DNA of 64,000 nucleotides from Actinomycetota bacterium (GCA_020444505.1 JAHLKU010000005.1:1-64000), one strand, 5' to 3'; shown: positions 1 through 8,981, numbered from the stretch's first letter. Translations and numbers: made by a program. Notes: generated by a model from the letters alone, not told the origin.

Positions 1-77
1 GCCCCTTGCTCAGGAGTTCCGACTGAGCCGCTGCTCCGGGCGCGTGGCAGGTCGTGCTCCCCGGGGAGCATCGAGCC

Positions 78-1646
78 CTACCACTCGCAGTGGACCACCT
101 GGTCGGTCCAGCCGGGCAGAGATGGGTGGTGGGCAACGTAGTCGAGAGGCCCCCACGTCTCGCCGTCGCAACCGAAGGTGGCGGCATGCCAATCTGTCTC
201 CTGGGGCGACAGGCTTTCGTTGCCGTCGATGATCAGCTCACCCTGGATGTCGAATCCCTCGATCAGGTAGTTGATCTGGGCACCCTTCACCCGGTTGTCC
301 TGGAGGCTGGCAGTGGCCCCGGCCGGCAGATAGGCCCAGAGCTGGCACATCTCACCGACGGCGCATGGCTGCCCCTCGGGTTGCGCAGGGTCGACTTCGC
401 AGGTGTTGGGGTTGCCCACGTTGCCGTACCACCCGATGCGGCATCCGGCTCCCCACATGTGGGTTCCGATGTTGATCCCGGCGTGGATGCCGCCGCATTC
501 GGTGTCCGACCGGCTGACGACGTTGTTGTCGTTGATCTCCAACCCGGAGATGTCGCTCGGACCCCACGTGTGCACGGCAATGCCCGCAAAGGCACCGTTG
601 TTGCCCTTTCTGGAGATCACCGTGTTGTGATTGATCCTGGCGCCTCTGCCCCCGAAGAACACGATCGCCACATCGGTTGCGTTGATGACGGTGTTGTGCT
701 CGATGACCAGGTCTGTCCCATCGGCGGTGATGCCGTCTGCCCATTGCGACAGCTCGCCGTCGGGATCGTTCACCGCACACCCGTCGATGTGGGTGTGCTC
801 GCCTGCGGAGTCGATCACGTTGTTGGTGATGGAACTCGCGGCACCGGTGAATCCGAGCGCCGTTCCGGACTCGACGTTGGTGATGGTCAGGTGGTCGACG
901 CTGAGGCCGGTGGACCACTTCGATGGCGCCGATCGGTAGTCCTGGGCGGGATCCTCTGGATCGATGCCGCCGGGAATGGAGATGCCGCCCGGATTGCACC
1001 ACGAATCACCCGCCTCGGTGCATTCGCCGGCCACCCAGCTACCCCAGTGGTCGTCGATCCCGTTTGGGATCTCATCCGATCCGGCGGCCTTGCGGTACTC
1101 GCTCCCTCCGTCCAGATGGAGGTACTGCAGTGTGATGTCGTCCAGTTGGCCGGGAGATCCGGAGTATCGGGCTCGCGAGTAGAGATGGATCATGAACCCG
1201 AGGAGATCCTCGGTGGCGATCAACGAGGCCGGGTTGTCGGGATCCGAGGAGGTGAGGGTGAGGTTCGATTTCGGCCCGTCCATCATGAGGAAGAGGGTCT
1301 TGTCGATCAGGTACCCGGCGTAGTCGGGTCCCGTGCCGGAACTGAAGACGAGTGTCTCTCCGGTGCGGAGGGCTCCCAGGGCTGCCTGGATGGCATCACT
1401 GTCGGGCTGATCGTCGTACGGGTCCGCTCCGAAGGCATCCACCAGGACCTCGGTGATTCCCATGGTCGTGGGGGTCGGAGCGGTCGTCGTGGTCGAGAGA
1501 GCGGGTGGAGCCGGTGCCGGCGTCGTTGAGGTGAGCGGGATGGCGGTGGATGTCGCCGGGACCGTCGTCGACTCCGGCGAGGACGTCGGGGAGGCACACG
1601 CAGATGCCACCAGCATCGGCACCAGCCAAGAGCAGGTCCGCCTCAT
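78..1646 (-). CDS. Secreted lipoprotein with parallel beta-helix repeats
   Basis: This 522-residue protein is probably exported and lipid-anchored. The ATG at 1646 is preceded by a strong GGGAGGT ribosome site, so I reject the longer frame that opens at 1748. The N-terminus MRRTCSWLVPMLVASAC is a signal peptide ending in a lipobox-like ASAC, with Cys17 as the likely lipidated residue. A Thr/Pro/Ser stalk covers about residues 18-65. The rest has spaced Asn/Val/Ile-rich strands (NNVIDSAG, HNTVINAT, NHNTVIS, NDNNVVS) typical of right-handed parallel beta-helix repeats, found in polysaccharide lyases and surface adhesins. I see no recognisable catalytic set, so the substrate is unknown. The next gene on this strand, upstream, is another Thr-stalk surface protein. 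Confidence 0.8.
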   Translation of the reverse strand: MRRTCSWLVPMLVASACASPTSSPESTTVPATSTAIPLTSTTPAPAPPALSTTTTAPTPTTMGITEVLVDAFGADPYDDQPDSDAIQAALGALRTGETLVFSSGTGPDYAGYLIDKTLFLMMDGPKSNLTLTSSDPDNPASLIATEDLLGFMIHLYSRARYSGSPGQLDDITLQYLHLDGGSEYRKAAGSDEIPNGIDDHWGSWVAGECTEAGDSWCNPGGISIPGGIDPEDPAQDYRSAPSKWSTGLSVDHLTITNVESGTALGFTGAASSITNNVIDSAGEHTHIDGCAVNDPDGELSQWADGITADGTDLVIEHNTVINATDVAIVFFGGRGARINHNTVISRKGNNGAFAGIAVHTWGPSDISGLEINDNNVVSRSDTECGGIHAGINIGTHMWGAGCRIGWYGNVGNPNTCEVDPAQPEGQPCAVGEMCQLWAYLPAGATASLQDNRVKGAQINYLIEGFDIQGELIIDGNESLSPQETDWHAATFGCDGETWGPLDYVAHHPSLPGWTDQVVHCEW

Positions 1647-1755
1647 CGCTACCTCCCGTACCCGGACTCTACGGAGGGGATCGCCGCTGGGGGCCTCGGG
1701 AAGCATCCGGTGCCGCGGCGTGATCCTCCAGGCAGGCCTCACCTCCACCCGGGCC

Positions 1756-2895
1756 CTAGCCGCTCTTCGACTTCCCGACCATGAAGCCGATCACCCCGAG
1801 GCCGGCTGCACCGAGCACGCCCAGCCCGACCGGCAGCCAGGGGAATGGACCGGGGGGTTCGGGGTCTTCGGCGGCGACGAATTCCTTGCCGAGTTCCGGG
1901 ATCGCCTCCGGAGGGATCCGGTCATCCGGATCGACGAACTCGGTCGGCCCCGTGTAGACCTGGCTGGCAGAACACAGCGGCCCCTTCGCGGTGATGGTGA
2001 AGGGTGTTTCCCCGTACTGGAAGGCGCTCATCTGCCCGCCGAGGATGGGCCGGTTGACGTGGAAGGCCCCGGTGGAGTCGGTGCTCGCCCACCCGTCGCC
2101 CACGCCCTGTTCCACTCCATCCTTGTACAGGTAGATGGTGACCTCGGGAAGGTAGCCCGATCCGTAGAGATTGACGTACCCGAGGTCGCCCTGAGGATCC
2201 TGGTAGGCCTCCGGGACTCCCGGCTCAGGTGACCCGGATCCCCACCAGGCGAACAGCGCGCAGGTCTCGGGCAGGTCGGGCGGCTGAGCGATCGTGGTCG
2301 CCTCGCACTCCGTCCCCTGAACCGTGACGACGAACGGCGCGGTGAACTGCGGGGGGATGACGTCCGCGAGCGTGGGGTCCCCGATCCAACTCGTGAGGTT
2401 GGGGTCCCCCCGGAAGAAGCGGCCCGACTGGTCGACGATCCCCAGGACGTAGCTGGTCCAGGTGACTCCGTCGACCACGAGCCAGAGCGTCTCCCCGGGA
2501 ACGAAGCCGTCCCCGTAGATGTTCCACTGCCCGATGTTGTGGGGGTAGCTCCCCTGATAGTCCAGCGGGACGCCCGGATACGGCTCCCCGACACCGAACC
2601 ACGCCGCGACCATGCACGCGGGACCAGGCTCGGTCGTAGTAGTAGTCGTCGTCGTCGGGGTCGTGGTGGCGGTCGTCGTGGTCGGCGCCTTGGTTGTGGG
2701 CGGCGCCGCGGTGGTTGACGTCGTGGTCGTCGGGACACCGACCGGCGTCGACGTCGTCGTCGACGACGGACTGGTGCCGGGCTCCGGTGGCGCAGCGGCC
2801 ACGGGACCGGTCCACACCGTCCCGGCAATGGCGATCATGCCCACGGCGAGCGCGAACGGGGCAACGAGACTTCGGGATCGGCGCAAGGGCCCCAC
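1756..2895 (-). CDS. Cell-surface protein with Thr-rich stalk and C-terminal membrane anchor
   Basis: This 379-residue exported protein belongs to no family I can name. It has an N-terminal signal peptide (about residues 1-35, cleavage near VAA-AP) and a stalk of about 55 residues that is almost entirely Thr, Pro and Ala. Two homologous modules of about 110 residues follow, each opening with a Cys and a W-F/W-G-x-G-x-P-x-PGVP signature (CMVAAWFGVGEPYPGVP and CALFAWWGSGSPEPGVP). A C-terminal hydrophobic helix with a Lys-rich tail (VGKSKSG) looks like an anchor. The GTG at 2895 has AGGGGG directly against it, so a TTG at 2886, with that site 9 nt upstream, is an equally good start. Function unknown. 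Confidence 0.75.
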   Translation of the reverse strand: MGPLRRSRSLVAPFALAVGMIAIAGTVWTGPVAAAPPEPGTSPSSTTTSTPVGVPTTTTSTTAAPPTTKAPTTTTATTTPTTTTTTTTEPGPACMVAAWFGVGEPYPGVPLDYQGSYPHNIGQWNIYGDGFVPGETLWLVVDGVTWTSYVLGIVDQSGRFFRGDPNLTSWIGDPTLADVIPPQFTAPFVVTVQGTECEATTIAQPPDLPETCALFAWWGSGSPEPGVPEAYQDPQGDLGYVNLYGSGYLPEVTIYLYKDGVEQGVGDGWASTDSTGAFHVNRPILGGQMSAFQYGETPFTITAKGPLCSASQVYTGPTEFVDPDDRIPPEAIPELGKEFVAAEDPEPPGPFPWLPVGLGVLGAAGLGVIGFMVGKSKSG

Positions 2896-3081
2896 CCCCC
2901 TTTGGATTGCCGGATGGCGTCTCTCAGGCTACTCATGGCGTCGCGGAGGCGCTCAGACCCGCCAAGGCCCGATGCGCCACGCCGGATCTGCGTCATCACC
3001 CGAAGGCCCTCCGACACCGTGGCCCGAGCCCATTGCACGCTGGTGCACACGCCGGCTCGGGCGCCACGCTGCGCTTCTCCG

Positions 3082-3087
3082 TAGAGT
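3082..3087 (+). promoter_or_regulatory. Leaderless -10 box TAGAGT
   Basis: TAGAGT ends 8 nt before the GTG at 3096, placing the expected transcription start on the start codon. Confidence 0.55.
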
Positions 3088-3095
3088 GGCGGATC

Positions 3096-3785
3096 GTGCG
3101 ACTGACTACCGACGGCGACGCAGCGATGCGGGTCACTGATGTGTTCGGGCTCGACGTGGCCACGACGGTGGAATCGCCGGTGCGGATCCGGCGGGAGCAT
3201 CTCGCGGCGGTCACGATGGACGTCGAGATCATCGACGAGCACCCGCCGGACGTGATCAAGGGGCTCGCCGGTGGAGCGGGGCAAGTCGAGCTGTCGCGCG
3301 TCGAGGGACGCGGCAGGGTGTCGCTCCGGCCGGCGGGAAGAAGCCTCCGTGTCTTCGAGATGACGCAGCCGATCACCCTGCTCGACCCGTCGGTCATCAT
3401 CGCCGTGGACACGGCCATCGACATCGCGCTCGGCGAGAAGCTCGATCGCTCGCTCGGTCTCGCCCGGCCGGCCCGCAACGCATGGGAACTCGGGGGGCGG
3501 GGTCTCATCGCGTTGGGCACGAGGGGACACGCCGAGGTTCGCGAAGTCACACCGGATGCTCCGCTGATCGTCGAGGTGGGTGCGCTCGTCGCCTACTCGA
3601 GGGGGATCGTGATGTCCGAAGCGGACGACTATCGAAGCCGGGTGGCCGCCCGGGGCGTGAAGCGGGTGCTCGGCACGGTCTTCGAGAAGCTCGGGGTGCC
3701 CCTGAAGCTCGATGGAGGGCGCGACCGCATCTGGGTCGTCGTCGAGGGCGGGGGTTTCATCGTCGTGCAGAGCGTCGTCGATTGA
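3096..3785 (+). CDS. AIM24-family-like protein
   Basis: A 229-residue soluble protein without signal peptide or membrane segment. The all-beta pattern and the stretch GLIALGTRGHAEVREV...PLIVEVGALVAYSRGI resemble the AIM24 family (PF01987), whose bacterial members have no settled biochemical role. The GTG at 3096 is chosen because a TAGAGT -10 box lies 8 nt upstream, as in other leaderless genes here. The ATG at 3126 (219 residues) is the alternative. The frame stays open far upstream but that part looks non-coding. The gene stands alone between divergent and parallel neighbours. Family assignment is by pattern only and moderately sure. Confidence 0.65.
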   Translation: MRLTTDGDAAMRVTDVFGLDVATTVESPVRIRREHLAAVTMDVEIIDEHPPDVIKGLAGGAGQVELSRVEGRGRVSLRPAGRSLRVFEMTQPITLLDPSVIIAVDTAIDIALGEKLDRSLGLARPARNAWELGGRGLIALGTRGHAEVREVTPDAPLIVEVGALVAYSRGIVMSEADDYRSRVAARGVKRVLGTVFEKLGVPLKLDGGRDRIWVVVEGGGFIVVQSVVD

Positions 3786-3928
3786 TGCCGGCACGCGCCA
3801 CTCCTGCCTGAGGGGACTCCATCCGCGTCGCGTCCACGGGTCGTCACGTCCCGGCTCCCATCCACCGGGCGCCCTGCGGTGCCGCGGCCCGACGTTCGTG
3901 TCCCGACCGGCCGCCGGCCGGGCGCCGG

Positions 3929-3934
3929 TAGAGT
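3929..3934 (+). promoter_or_regulatory. -10 box TAGAGT for the reductase operon
   Basis: TAGAGT lies 33 nt upstream of the ATG at 3968. Unlike the leaderless genes, this transcript would have a short leader containing GAGGGAAGG. Confidence 0.4.
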
Positions 3935-3967
3935 CGGCGGGCCGTCGAGGGAAGGCCGAGCAACGGG

Positions 3968-4942
3968 ATGACCGCGGTGATCACGGGTGCCTCCGGGCAC
4001 CTCGGCGTCAGCCTGATCCGGGCGCTCGTGGAGCGAGGCACCGCGGTGCGCGCCGTGGTGCACCGCAACGCGGCGCCGCTCGAGGGCCTCGGGGTCGAGG
4101 TGGTTCGGGGCGACGTGCTCGACCCGGCGTCGCTGCGTGAAGCCTTCGACGGGGCAGCCGCCGTCTACCACCTCGCCGCCGTCATCTCCATCACCGGCGA
4201 TCCCGACGGCACAGTGGCCCGCGTCAACGTGGAGGGCGCCGCCAACGCGGCCGCGGCCGCCCGGGACGCCCGGGTCGGCCGGTTCGTCCACTGTTCGTCC
4301 ATCCACGCCTTCGACCTCGCTGCCGGCGCCCCGGTGGTGGACGAGTCGTCTCCACGGGTCCCGCACGGGTCACGGAGGCACCCAGCCTACGACCGGTCGA
4401 AGGCCGACGGCGAGCGCAGGGTGCGGGAGGAGATCGCCGCAGGGTTGGACGGCGTCATCGTCCACCCCACCAGCATCATCGGGCCCGACGACCACGAGCC
4501 CTCCCGAATGGGGCGGTTCTTCCTCGGCCTCCGCGACCGCACCCTCCCGGCGCTCGTGCGCGGCGCGTTCGACTTCGTGGACGTCCGCGACGTCGCCGCA
4601 GCGATGGTGGCCGCGGCAGCACGGGGGAGGAGGGGCCGGTCCTACATCCTGGGCGGCCGCACCAGGACCGTGGCCGAGATGGCCGCGCTCGCGCGACAGA
4701 TCGCCGGGGTGCGGCCCCCGCGCCTCGTGCTGCCCCGCGGCGTCGCCCGCCTGGGCCTGCCGTTCATCGCCGCCGCAGCGAAGGTCCGGAAGGTGGAGCC
4801 GTTGTACACCGCAGAGTCGCTCGACGCGCTGGCCCTCCGCAGCCGCATCGACCACGGCCTCGCCGCACGCGAGCTGGGGTTCACGGCCCGCCCACTCGAA
4901 GACACGGTCCGCGACATCTACCGGTGGTTCGAACGTGACTGA
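3968..4942 (+). CDS. NAD(P)-dependent extended short-chain reductase/epimerase
   Basis: A 324-residue extended short-chain dehydrogenase/reductase of the NAD-dependent epimerase or dihydroflavonol-4-reductase-like group. The N-terminal Rossmann glycine motif TGASGHLG (residues 7-14) binds the nucleotide, and the active-site pair is YDRSK (YxxxK), with the upstream Ser in CSSIHAFD. Members reduce or epimerise sugars, sterols or other ring alcohols. The exact substrate cannot be read here. Its stop codon lies inside the start of the next gene (8-nt overlap), a steroid-5-alpha-reductase-like membrane enzyme, so the two are probably translationally coupled and act on one lipid or steroid-like substrate. 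Confidence 0.85.
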   Translation: MTAVITGASGHLGVSLIRALVERGTAVRAVVHRNAAPLEGLGVEVVRGDVLDPASLREAFDGAAAVYHLAAVISITGDPDGTVARVNVEGAANAAAAARDARVGRFVHCSSIHAFDLAAGAPVVDESSPRVPHGSRRHPAYDRSKADGERRVREEIAAGLDGVIVHPTSIIGPDDHEPSRMGRFFLGLRDRTLPALVRGAFDFVDVRDVAAAMVAAAARGRRGRSYILGGRTRTVAEMAALARQIAGVRPPRLVLPRGVARLGLPFIAAAAKVRKVEPLYTAESLDALALRSRIDHGLAARELGFTARPLEDTVRDIYRWFERD

Positions 4943-5693
4943 GGCCTCCTGGCACGGCGTGGCCGTCTGGGCCGAGTTCGGCTTCGCCGGGGCAGCGCTG
5001 CTCGCCCTGGTGTTCGTGGCGGCCCCGTACGGCCGTCACGAACGGCCCGGATGGGGGCCGACGATCCCCGCCCGGGTGGGGTGGCTGGTCATGGAGTCGC
5101 CTGCGGTGGTGGTGTTCGCCGCCCTCTACGCCCTCGGCGACCACGCCTGGGAGGCGGCACCGTTGGCCCTGGCCGCCATGTGGATGGCCCATTACGTGCA
5201 CCGCACGCTCGTGTTCCCCTTCAGGATGCGCGAGCGGGGCAAGCGGATGCCGCTGGTGATCGCCGCGATGGCGTTCGTGTTCAACGTCCTCAACGTGTAC
5301 GTGGTGGCCCGGTGGGTCTCACACCTCGGGGACTACGACACGTCGTGGCTGTGGGATCCCCGCTTCCTGGCGGGGGCGGCGGTGTTCGTGGCGGGGTCGG
5401 CCGTCAACCACCGGGCAGACACCACCCTGATCGGGCTGCGCAAGCCCGGCGACACCGGGTATCGCATCCCCGAGGGGTGGCTGTTCGACAGGATCACGAG
5501 CCCCAACTACTTCGGGGAGATCGTGGAGTGGTTCGGGTTCGCGCTCGCCACCTGGTCGCTCGCCGGCCTCGCGTTCGCCGTGTTCACCGCCGCCAACATC
5601 GGCCCGCGCGCCTTCGCCAATCGGCGCTGGTACCGCGCCACCTTCCCCGACTACCCGCCGGAGCGGAAGGCGCTGATCCCCTACCTCTGGTGA
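4935..5693 (+). CDS. 3-oxo-5-alpha-steroid 4-dehydrogenase-like membrane enzyme
   Basis: A 252-residue integral membrane protein with about six helices. The C-terminal region GYRIPEGWLFD...SPNYFGEIVEWFGFAL carries the signature of the steroid 5-alpha-reductase C-terminal domain (PF02544), including the conserved PNY-x-GE-x2-EW stretch. Eukaryotic members reduce the C4-C5 double bond of 3-oxo-steroids with NADPH. Bacterial members act on steroids or other isoprenoid lipids, and the substrate here is unknown. The GTG at 4935 overlaps the reductase gene by 8 nt. Upstream Met codons in this frame fall inside that gene and are rejected. Confidence 0.85.
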   Translation: MTEASWHGVAVWAEFGFAGAALLALVFVAAPYGRHERPGWGPTIPARVGWLVMESPAVVVFAALYALGDHAWEAAPLALAAMWMAHYVHRTLVFPFRMRERGKRMPLVIAAMAFVFNVLNVYVVARWVSHLGDYDTSWLWDPRFLAGAAVFVAGSAVNHRADTTLIGLRKPGDTGYRIPEGWLFDRITSPNYFGEIVEWFGFALATWSLAGLAFAVFTAANIGPRAFANRRWYRATFPDYPPERKALIPYLW

Positions 5694-5783
5694 CGGCGCG
5701 TGGCGGCCGGCGTGGGGCCCGCGCCATCCTCAAGTTCCCGGATCGCGGGACCGATGAACTGCCAAGGCATCCCAGGAGACGCC

Positions 5784-6149
5784 ATGCGATACCACTGGAT
5801 GCGGCAGGGGTCCGCCCTCGCCATCGGGGTCCTGATCCTGGCCGGCATCGCCGCCGTGATGAGCATCAATGCCCGCGCCGCCGGACTGGACACCGCCGGC
5901 AGCGCTGCGACGGGCATGACGATCTTCGACTTCGAGTGCGCCTCCTGCCACGGATACGCCGCCGAGGGCACCGACGCCGCGCCGGCCCTGGTGGGTGATG
6001 GCGCGCCCGCCGACGTCCTCAGCACGGAGGACATCGGCTGCAGGGTCGCCGAGGGGTTCGGTGCCATGCCGGCCGCGACCCTGTCCGACCGCGACCTCGC
6101 CGACGTGGCCGCCTACCTGCGCGAGATCCAGGCGTTCGGCGGCATCTGA
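5784..6149 (+). CDS. Membrane-anchored mono-heme cytochrome c
   Basis: A 121-residue class I cytochrome c. Residues 8-33 form an uncleaved signal anchor or signal peptide. One CASCH heme site sits at residues 52-56, and the likely axial Met95 is in GAMPA, followed by the LSDRDLADVAAYLREI helix typical of the fold. It would face the outside of the membrane and carry single electrons. AGGAGA 4 nt before the ATG fixes the start, and the longer frame opening at 5700 is rejected. It lies 3 kb from the multiheme cluster. I see no copy of the GGGNC inverted repeat in its 90-nt upstream gap. Confidence 0.88.
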   Translation: MRYHWMRQGSALAIGVLILAGIAAVMSINARAAGLDTAGSAATGMTIFDFECASCHGYAAEGTDAAPALVGDGAPADVLSTEDIGCRVAEGFGAMPAATLSDRDLADVAAYLREIQAFGGI

Positions 6150-6153
6150 GCCG

Positions 6154-7467
6154 TCAACCGGCGATCCGGGCAGCGATCTGCCGCACCTCGGCGGCCGCCG
6201 CGTCGAGGTCGATGGTGGTGAGCGCCCCGTTCTCGACCACCCGGCGCCCGCCCACCCAGACGTCGGTGACGTCGCGCGCCGACCCCGCCCAGACCAGGTG
6301 GCCCAGCACCTCCGCCGGGTCCTCCAGCGGCCCGTACTCGGGCCGATCGAGCGAGAACCGGACCACATCGGCCCTGCGGCCGGGTTCGAGCGCGCCCAGG
6401 TCGTCCCGCCCCAGGGCGGCCGCCGCTTCCGAGGTGACCATCCTGAGGGCGTCCTCCACCCCCAGGGCCTGGGCGTCCCCGTCCCGCAGGCGGGCGTAGA
6501 GCAACGCCAGCCGCGCCTCGGAGAGCACGTCGAGGTCGTCGTTGGAGGCGGGGCCGTCGGTGGACACCGACACGTTCACTCCCGCCTCCCGCATCGCCCG
6601 CACCGGGGCGATGCCGGACGCCAGTTTGCCGTTCGACCCGGGGCAGTGGGCGACGCCCACCCCGTGCCGCCCGAACAACGCCATGTCGTCCGGCGTCAGC
6701 CACACCCCGTGGGCCGCGATGACCCGGGCCTCCAGCAACCCGAGCGCCTCCAGGTGGGCGGGGACCGTCATCCCGGTGCGCTCCTCGACCGGAGCTCCCT
6801 CGGAGCGGGTCTCCGCCACGTGGATGTGCACCGCCATGCCGTGGGCGAGCGCAGCGTCCCGCACGGCCGCGAGCGCCTCGTCCCCGACCGTGTAGGCCGA
6901 GTGCGGGCCCAGCGTGAACTCCACCATCGGGTCGCCCGCATGCCGCTCGGACAGCGCGACCGCCTCGGTTATCTGCCCGGCCGGCGAGCCGAAACGCTCC
7001 GGGCCGCTGATGACGGCGGCCCCCACGATGGCCCGGATCCCGGCGCGGGCGGCGCCGGCGGCGATCTGCTCCGGGAAGAAGTACATCTCGTTGGTGGTGG
7101 TGACACCGTTGAGCAGCATCTCCGCGGACCCCAGCGCCATCCCGGCGGCGACGTCGGCGGGGGAGAGGCGCGCCTCCCTCGGCCAGATCGCCTCCCTCAG
7201 CCAGCGATCGAGGGGAAGGCCCTCCCCGGTGCCCCGCAGCACCGTCATCGACGTGTGGGCGTGGCCGTTCAGGAGGCCCGGCAGCAGCAACCCGCCCATC
7301 TGCAGCACCGCTGCGCCCGGCCTGGGCGGCGGGGCGCCGCCCAGCGGCCCCACCCCGGCCACCAACCCGTCCTCGACGTCCACGTACCCGGGGGCGTGCA
7401 CCGAGCACGCGGCATCCATCGGCGCGACGGCGTCGGCGACCAGGCGCAGGGGCGGCGGCACGGTCAC
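6154..7467 (-). CDS. Amidohydrolase of the SAH/MTA deaminase group
   Basis: A 437-residue amidohydrolase (TRZ/ATZ branch, MtaD/SAH-deaminase-like). The metal site begins with NGHAHTSM (His69, His71). NEMYFFPEQIA, HVAETRSE, AAHGVWL and STDGPASND supply further ligands and substrate residues, and LPLDRWLREAIWP is typical of deaminases of 5-methylthioadenosine or S-adenosylhomocysteine. Those enzymes convert the adenine ring to hypoxanthine and release ammonia. Related enzymes take guanine analogues, so specificity is inferred. The GTG at 7467 forms a GTGA overlap with the stop of the sugar dehydrogenase gene. The longer frame starting at 7722 is a read-through of that gene. Confidence 0.85.
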   Translation of the reverse strand: MTVPPPLRLVADAVAPMDAACSVHAPGYVDVEDGLVAGVGPLGGAPPPRPGAAVLQMGGLLLPGLLNGHAHTSMTVLRGTGEGLPLDRWLREAIWPREARLSPADVAAGMALGSAEMLLNGVTTTNEMYFFPEQIAAGAARAGIRAIVGAAVISGPERFGSPAGQITEAVALSERHAGDPMVEFTLGPHSAYTVGDEALAAVRDAALAHGMAVHIHVAETRSEGAPVEERTGMTVPAHLEALGLLEARVIAAHGVWLTPDDMALFGRHGVGVAHCPGSNGKLASGIAPVRAMREAGVNVSVSTDGPASNDDLDVLSEARLALLYARLRDGDAQALGVEDALRMVTSEAAAALGRDDLGALEPGRRADVVRFSLDRPEYGPLEDPAEVLGHLVWAGSARDVTDVWVGGRRVVENGALTTIDLDAAAAEVRQIAARIAG

Positions 7468-8834
7468 GATGCGGCCTCCAACCGGTAGACGGCGCCGGTG
7501 TCGGACGCCACCAGCAGCAACTCGCCCGCCCCGTCGAGCCCGAACGAGGCCACCGAGCCCAGTTCGCCGAGCGCTGCCGTCCAGTCCTGCGGCTGGGTGA
7601 CGTTCTCCCCGTCGAACACGAACGAGCGCACCCACCCCGCGCACCAGTCGGCATAGAAGTAGTGGCCGTCCAGTTGCGGGATGGCGGCCCCCCGGTAGAC
7701 GTACCCCCCGGTGACGGCGCACTGGTCGCCCTCGTGCGGGTACTCGAGGATCGGCCGGATCACGTCGGTGCGGCTGCCGCAGGCGGCGTCGAAGTAGCAG
7801 GTGGAGCCCTCCATGAGCGGCCAGCCGAAGTTGGCGCCGCCGTCGGCGAGCGCCACCGTGTCGATCTCCTCCCAGTTCTCCTCGCCCACGTCACCCACGT
7901 AGAGGCGCCCGCCGGCGGCGTCGATCGAGAACCGCCACGGGTTCCGCAGCCCGTAGGCCCAGATCTCCCCGAGGCCGTCGGTGGTCGTGAACGGGTTGCC
8001 GGGGGGGACGGCGTAGGGGTCGCCGCCGTCGACGTCGATCCGCAGGATGCTGCCCTGCAGCGTGTCGAGGCTCTGCGGGTTCACGGCGGCGTCGGTGCCG
8101 TCGCCGAGGCCGATGTACAGGTAGCCGTCGGGGCCGAACGTGAGCATCCCGCCCCGATGGCGGAAGCCCACCTGGTCCACCTCCAGGATCACCTTGCCCG
8201 ACGCCGGGTCCGCCACGTTCGGATCGGCGGAGACGGCGTACTCGGCGATCACCGAATCGGTGTCGAGGTCGGTGTAGTGGACGAAGAACCGGCCGTTGGC
8301 GGCGTAGTCGGGATGGAAGGCGAGGCCGAGCATGCCCAGTTCCACCCCGCTGGCGCTGTCGATGAGGTCGGTGAGGTCCAGGAAGGGATCGCCGCGAACC
8401 GACCCGCCGGGCTCCACCACCGCGACCACCCCGGCGCGCTCCACCACGAACACCCGGTCGTCCCCGGCGGGGGACGCGGCGTACACGGGGAAGGAGAACC
8501 CGTCGGCCACCACCGCAGCGCGCAGCGCCAGGTCGGCGGTGGCCGGCGCGGTGGTGGCGGAGGCGTCCCCGGTGGTCCCGGTGGTCTCCGAACCGGATGC
8601 GAGGGTCGTCGCTCCGCCGGTGGTGACCGTGGACGCGGCGGCATCCGACGTCGACGTCCCTGGAGCGCCCGTGGTCGTGGGAGCAGCGGCGCCGTCCCCG
8701 CCGCCGAAGGCCAGGTAGGCGGCCAGCGCCGCCACCGCCACCAGGATCACGAGGGAGAACGGCCGGTTGGCGCGCGTGAACAGCAGCGCCGGGAAGGCGG
8801 GCTGGCTCGGCGGCCGGGGAGGACGGACGGTCAT
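7464..8834 (-). CDS. PQQ-dependent sugar (glucose/sorbosone-type) dehydrogenase
   Basis: A 456-residue six-bladed beta-propeller oxidoreductase of the glucose/sorbosone dehydrogenase family (PF07995), soluble aldose dehydrogenase type, which oxidises sugars using PQQ. Residues 28-47 form a membrane anchor and 48-95 a Thr/Ala/Ser-rich linker, so the catalytic domain sits outside the cell. Family motifs are LGMLGLAFHPDY, HRGGMLTFGPDG, IGLGDGTD, WAYGLRNPWRFS and GDVGEENWEEID. No heme c domain is fused to it, so the electron acceptor is not visible. A GTATGT box ending 6 nt before the ATG suggests a leaderless mRNA. The stop overlaps the downstream amidohydrolase start. Confidence 0.88.
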   Translation of the reverse strand: MTVRPPRPPSQPAFPALLFTRANRPFSLVILVAVAALAAYLAFGGGDGAAAPTTTGAPGTSTSDAAASTVTTGGATTLASGSETTGTTGDASATTAPATADLALRAAVVADGFSFPVYAASPAGDDRVFVVERAGVVAVVEPGGSVRGDPFLDLTDLIDSASGVELGMLGLAFHPDYAANGRFFVHYTDLDTDSVIAEYAVSADPNVADPASGKVILEVDQVGFRHRGGMLTFGPDGYLYIGLGDGTDAAVNPQSLDTLQGSILRIDVDGGDPYAVPPGNPFTTTDGLGEIWAYGLRNPWRFSIDAAGGRLYVGDVGEENWEEIDTVALADGGANFGWPLMEGSTCYFDAACGSRTDVIRPILEYPHEGDQCAVTGGYVYRGAAIPQLDGHYFYADWCAGWVRSFVFDGENVTQPQDWTAALGELGSVASFGLDGAGELLLVASDTGAVYRLEAAS

Positions 8835-8961
8835 CTCGCCACATACTCGCAGGGCGGAGGCGCCGACGACGAGTCAGAACCGGCTCCGGGAACGGCCTGC
8901 CGGTGAGGGGCGTGGTGCCGGCCCGCGAGGTGGGGGAGGGACGTTCCCGACAGGCCGTCGC

Positions 8962-8981
8962 TTAGGGCCGAAAGACCCTAA
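8962..8981. promoter_or_regulatory. DosR/DevR-like inverted repeat, site A
   Basis: TTAGGGCCGAAAGACCCTAA is a near-perfect palindrome with a 9-bp arm extending to 8959-8984. It sits between divergent genes, 65 nt before the 10-heme lipoprotein start measured from the 14-bp core at 8965-8978. The core read on the other strand, GGGTCTTTCGGCCC, matches the shared consensus GGGNCNTYCGNCCC. It is not a terminator because no gene ends here. Confidence 0.7.

Noticed and set aside
1-77. Short open frames at the left edge
   Set aside because: No start signal, domain or coupling supports a gene in this stub.
2630-2780. GTC/GTG-rich tract as a repeat array or CRISPR
   Set aside because: It is the reverse strand of a Thr/Pro stalk; no spacer structure exists, and I saw no CRISPR array anywhere in the window.
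3889-3906. Possible further DosR-like box (GCCCGACGTTCGTGTCCC) before the reductase gene
   Set aside because: The arms are not 14 bp apart and do not fit the consensus.
8937-8950. GGGACGTTCCCGAC as an eighth box
   Set aside because: The second half-site is missing; only the left arm matches.
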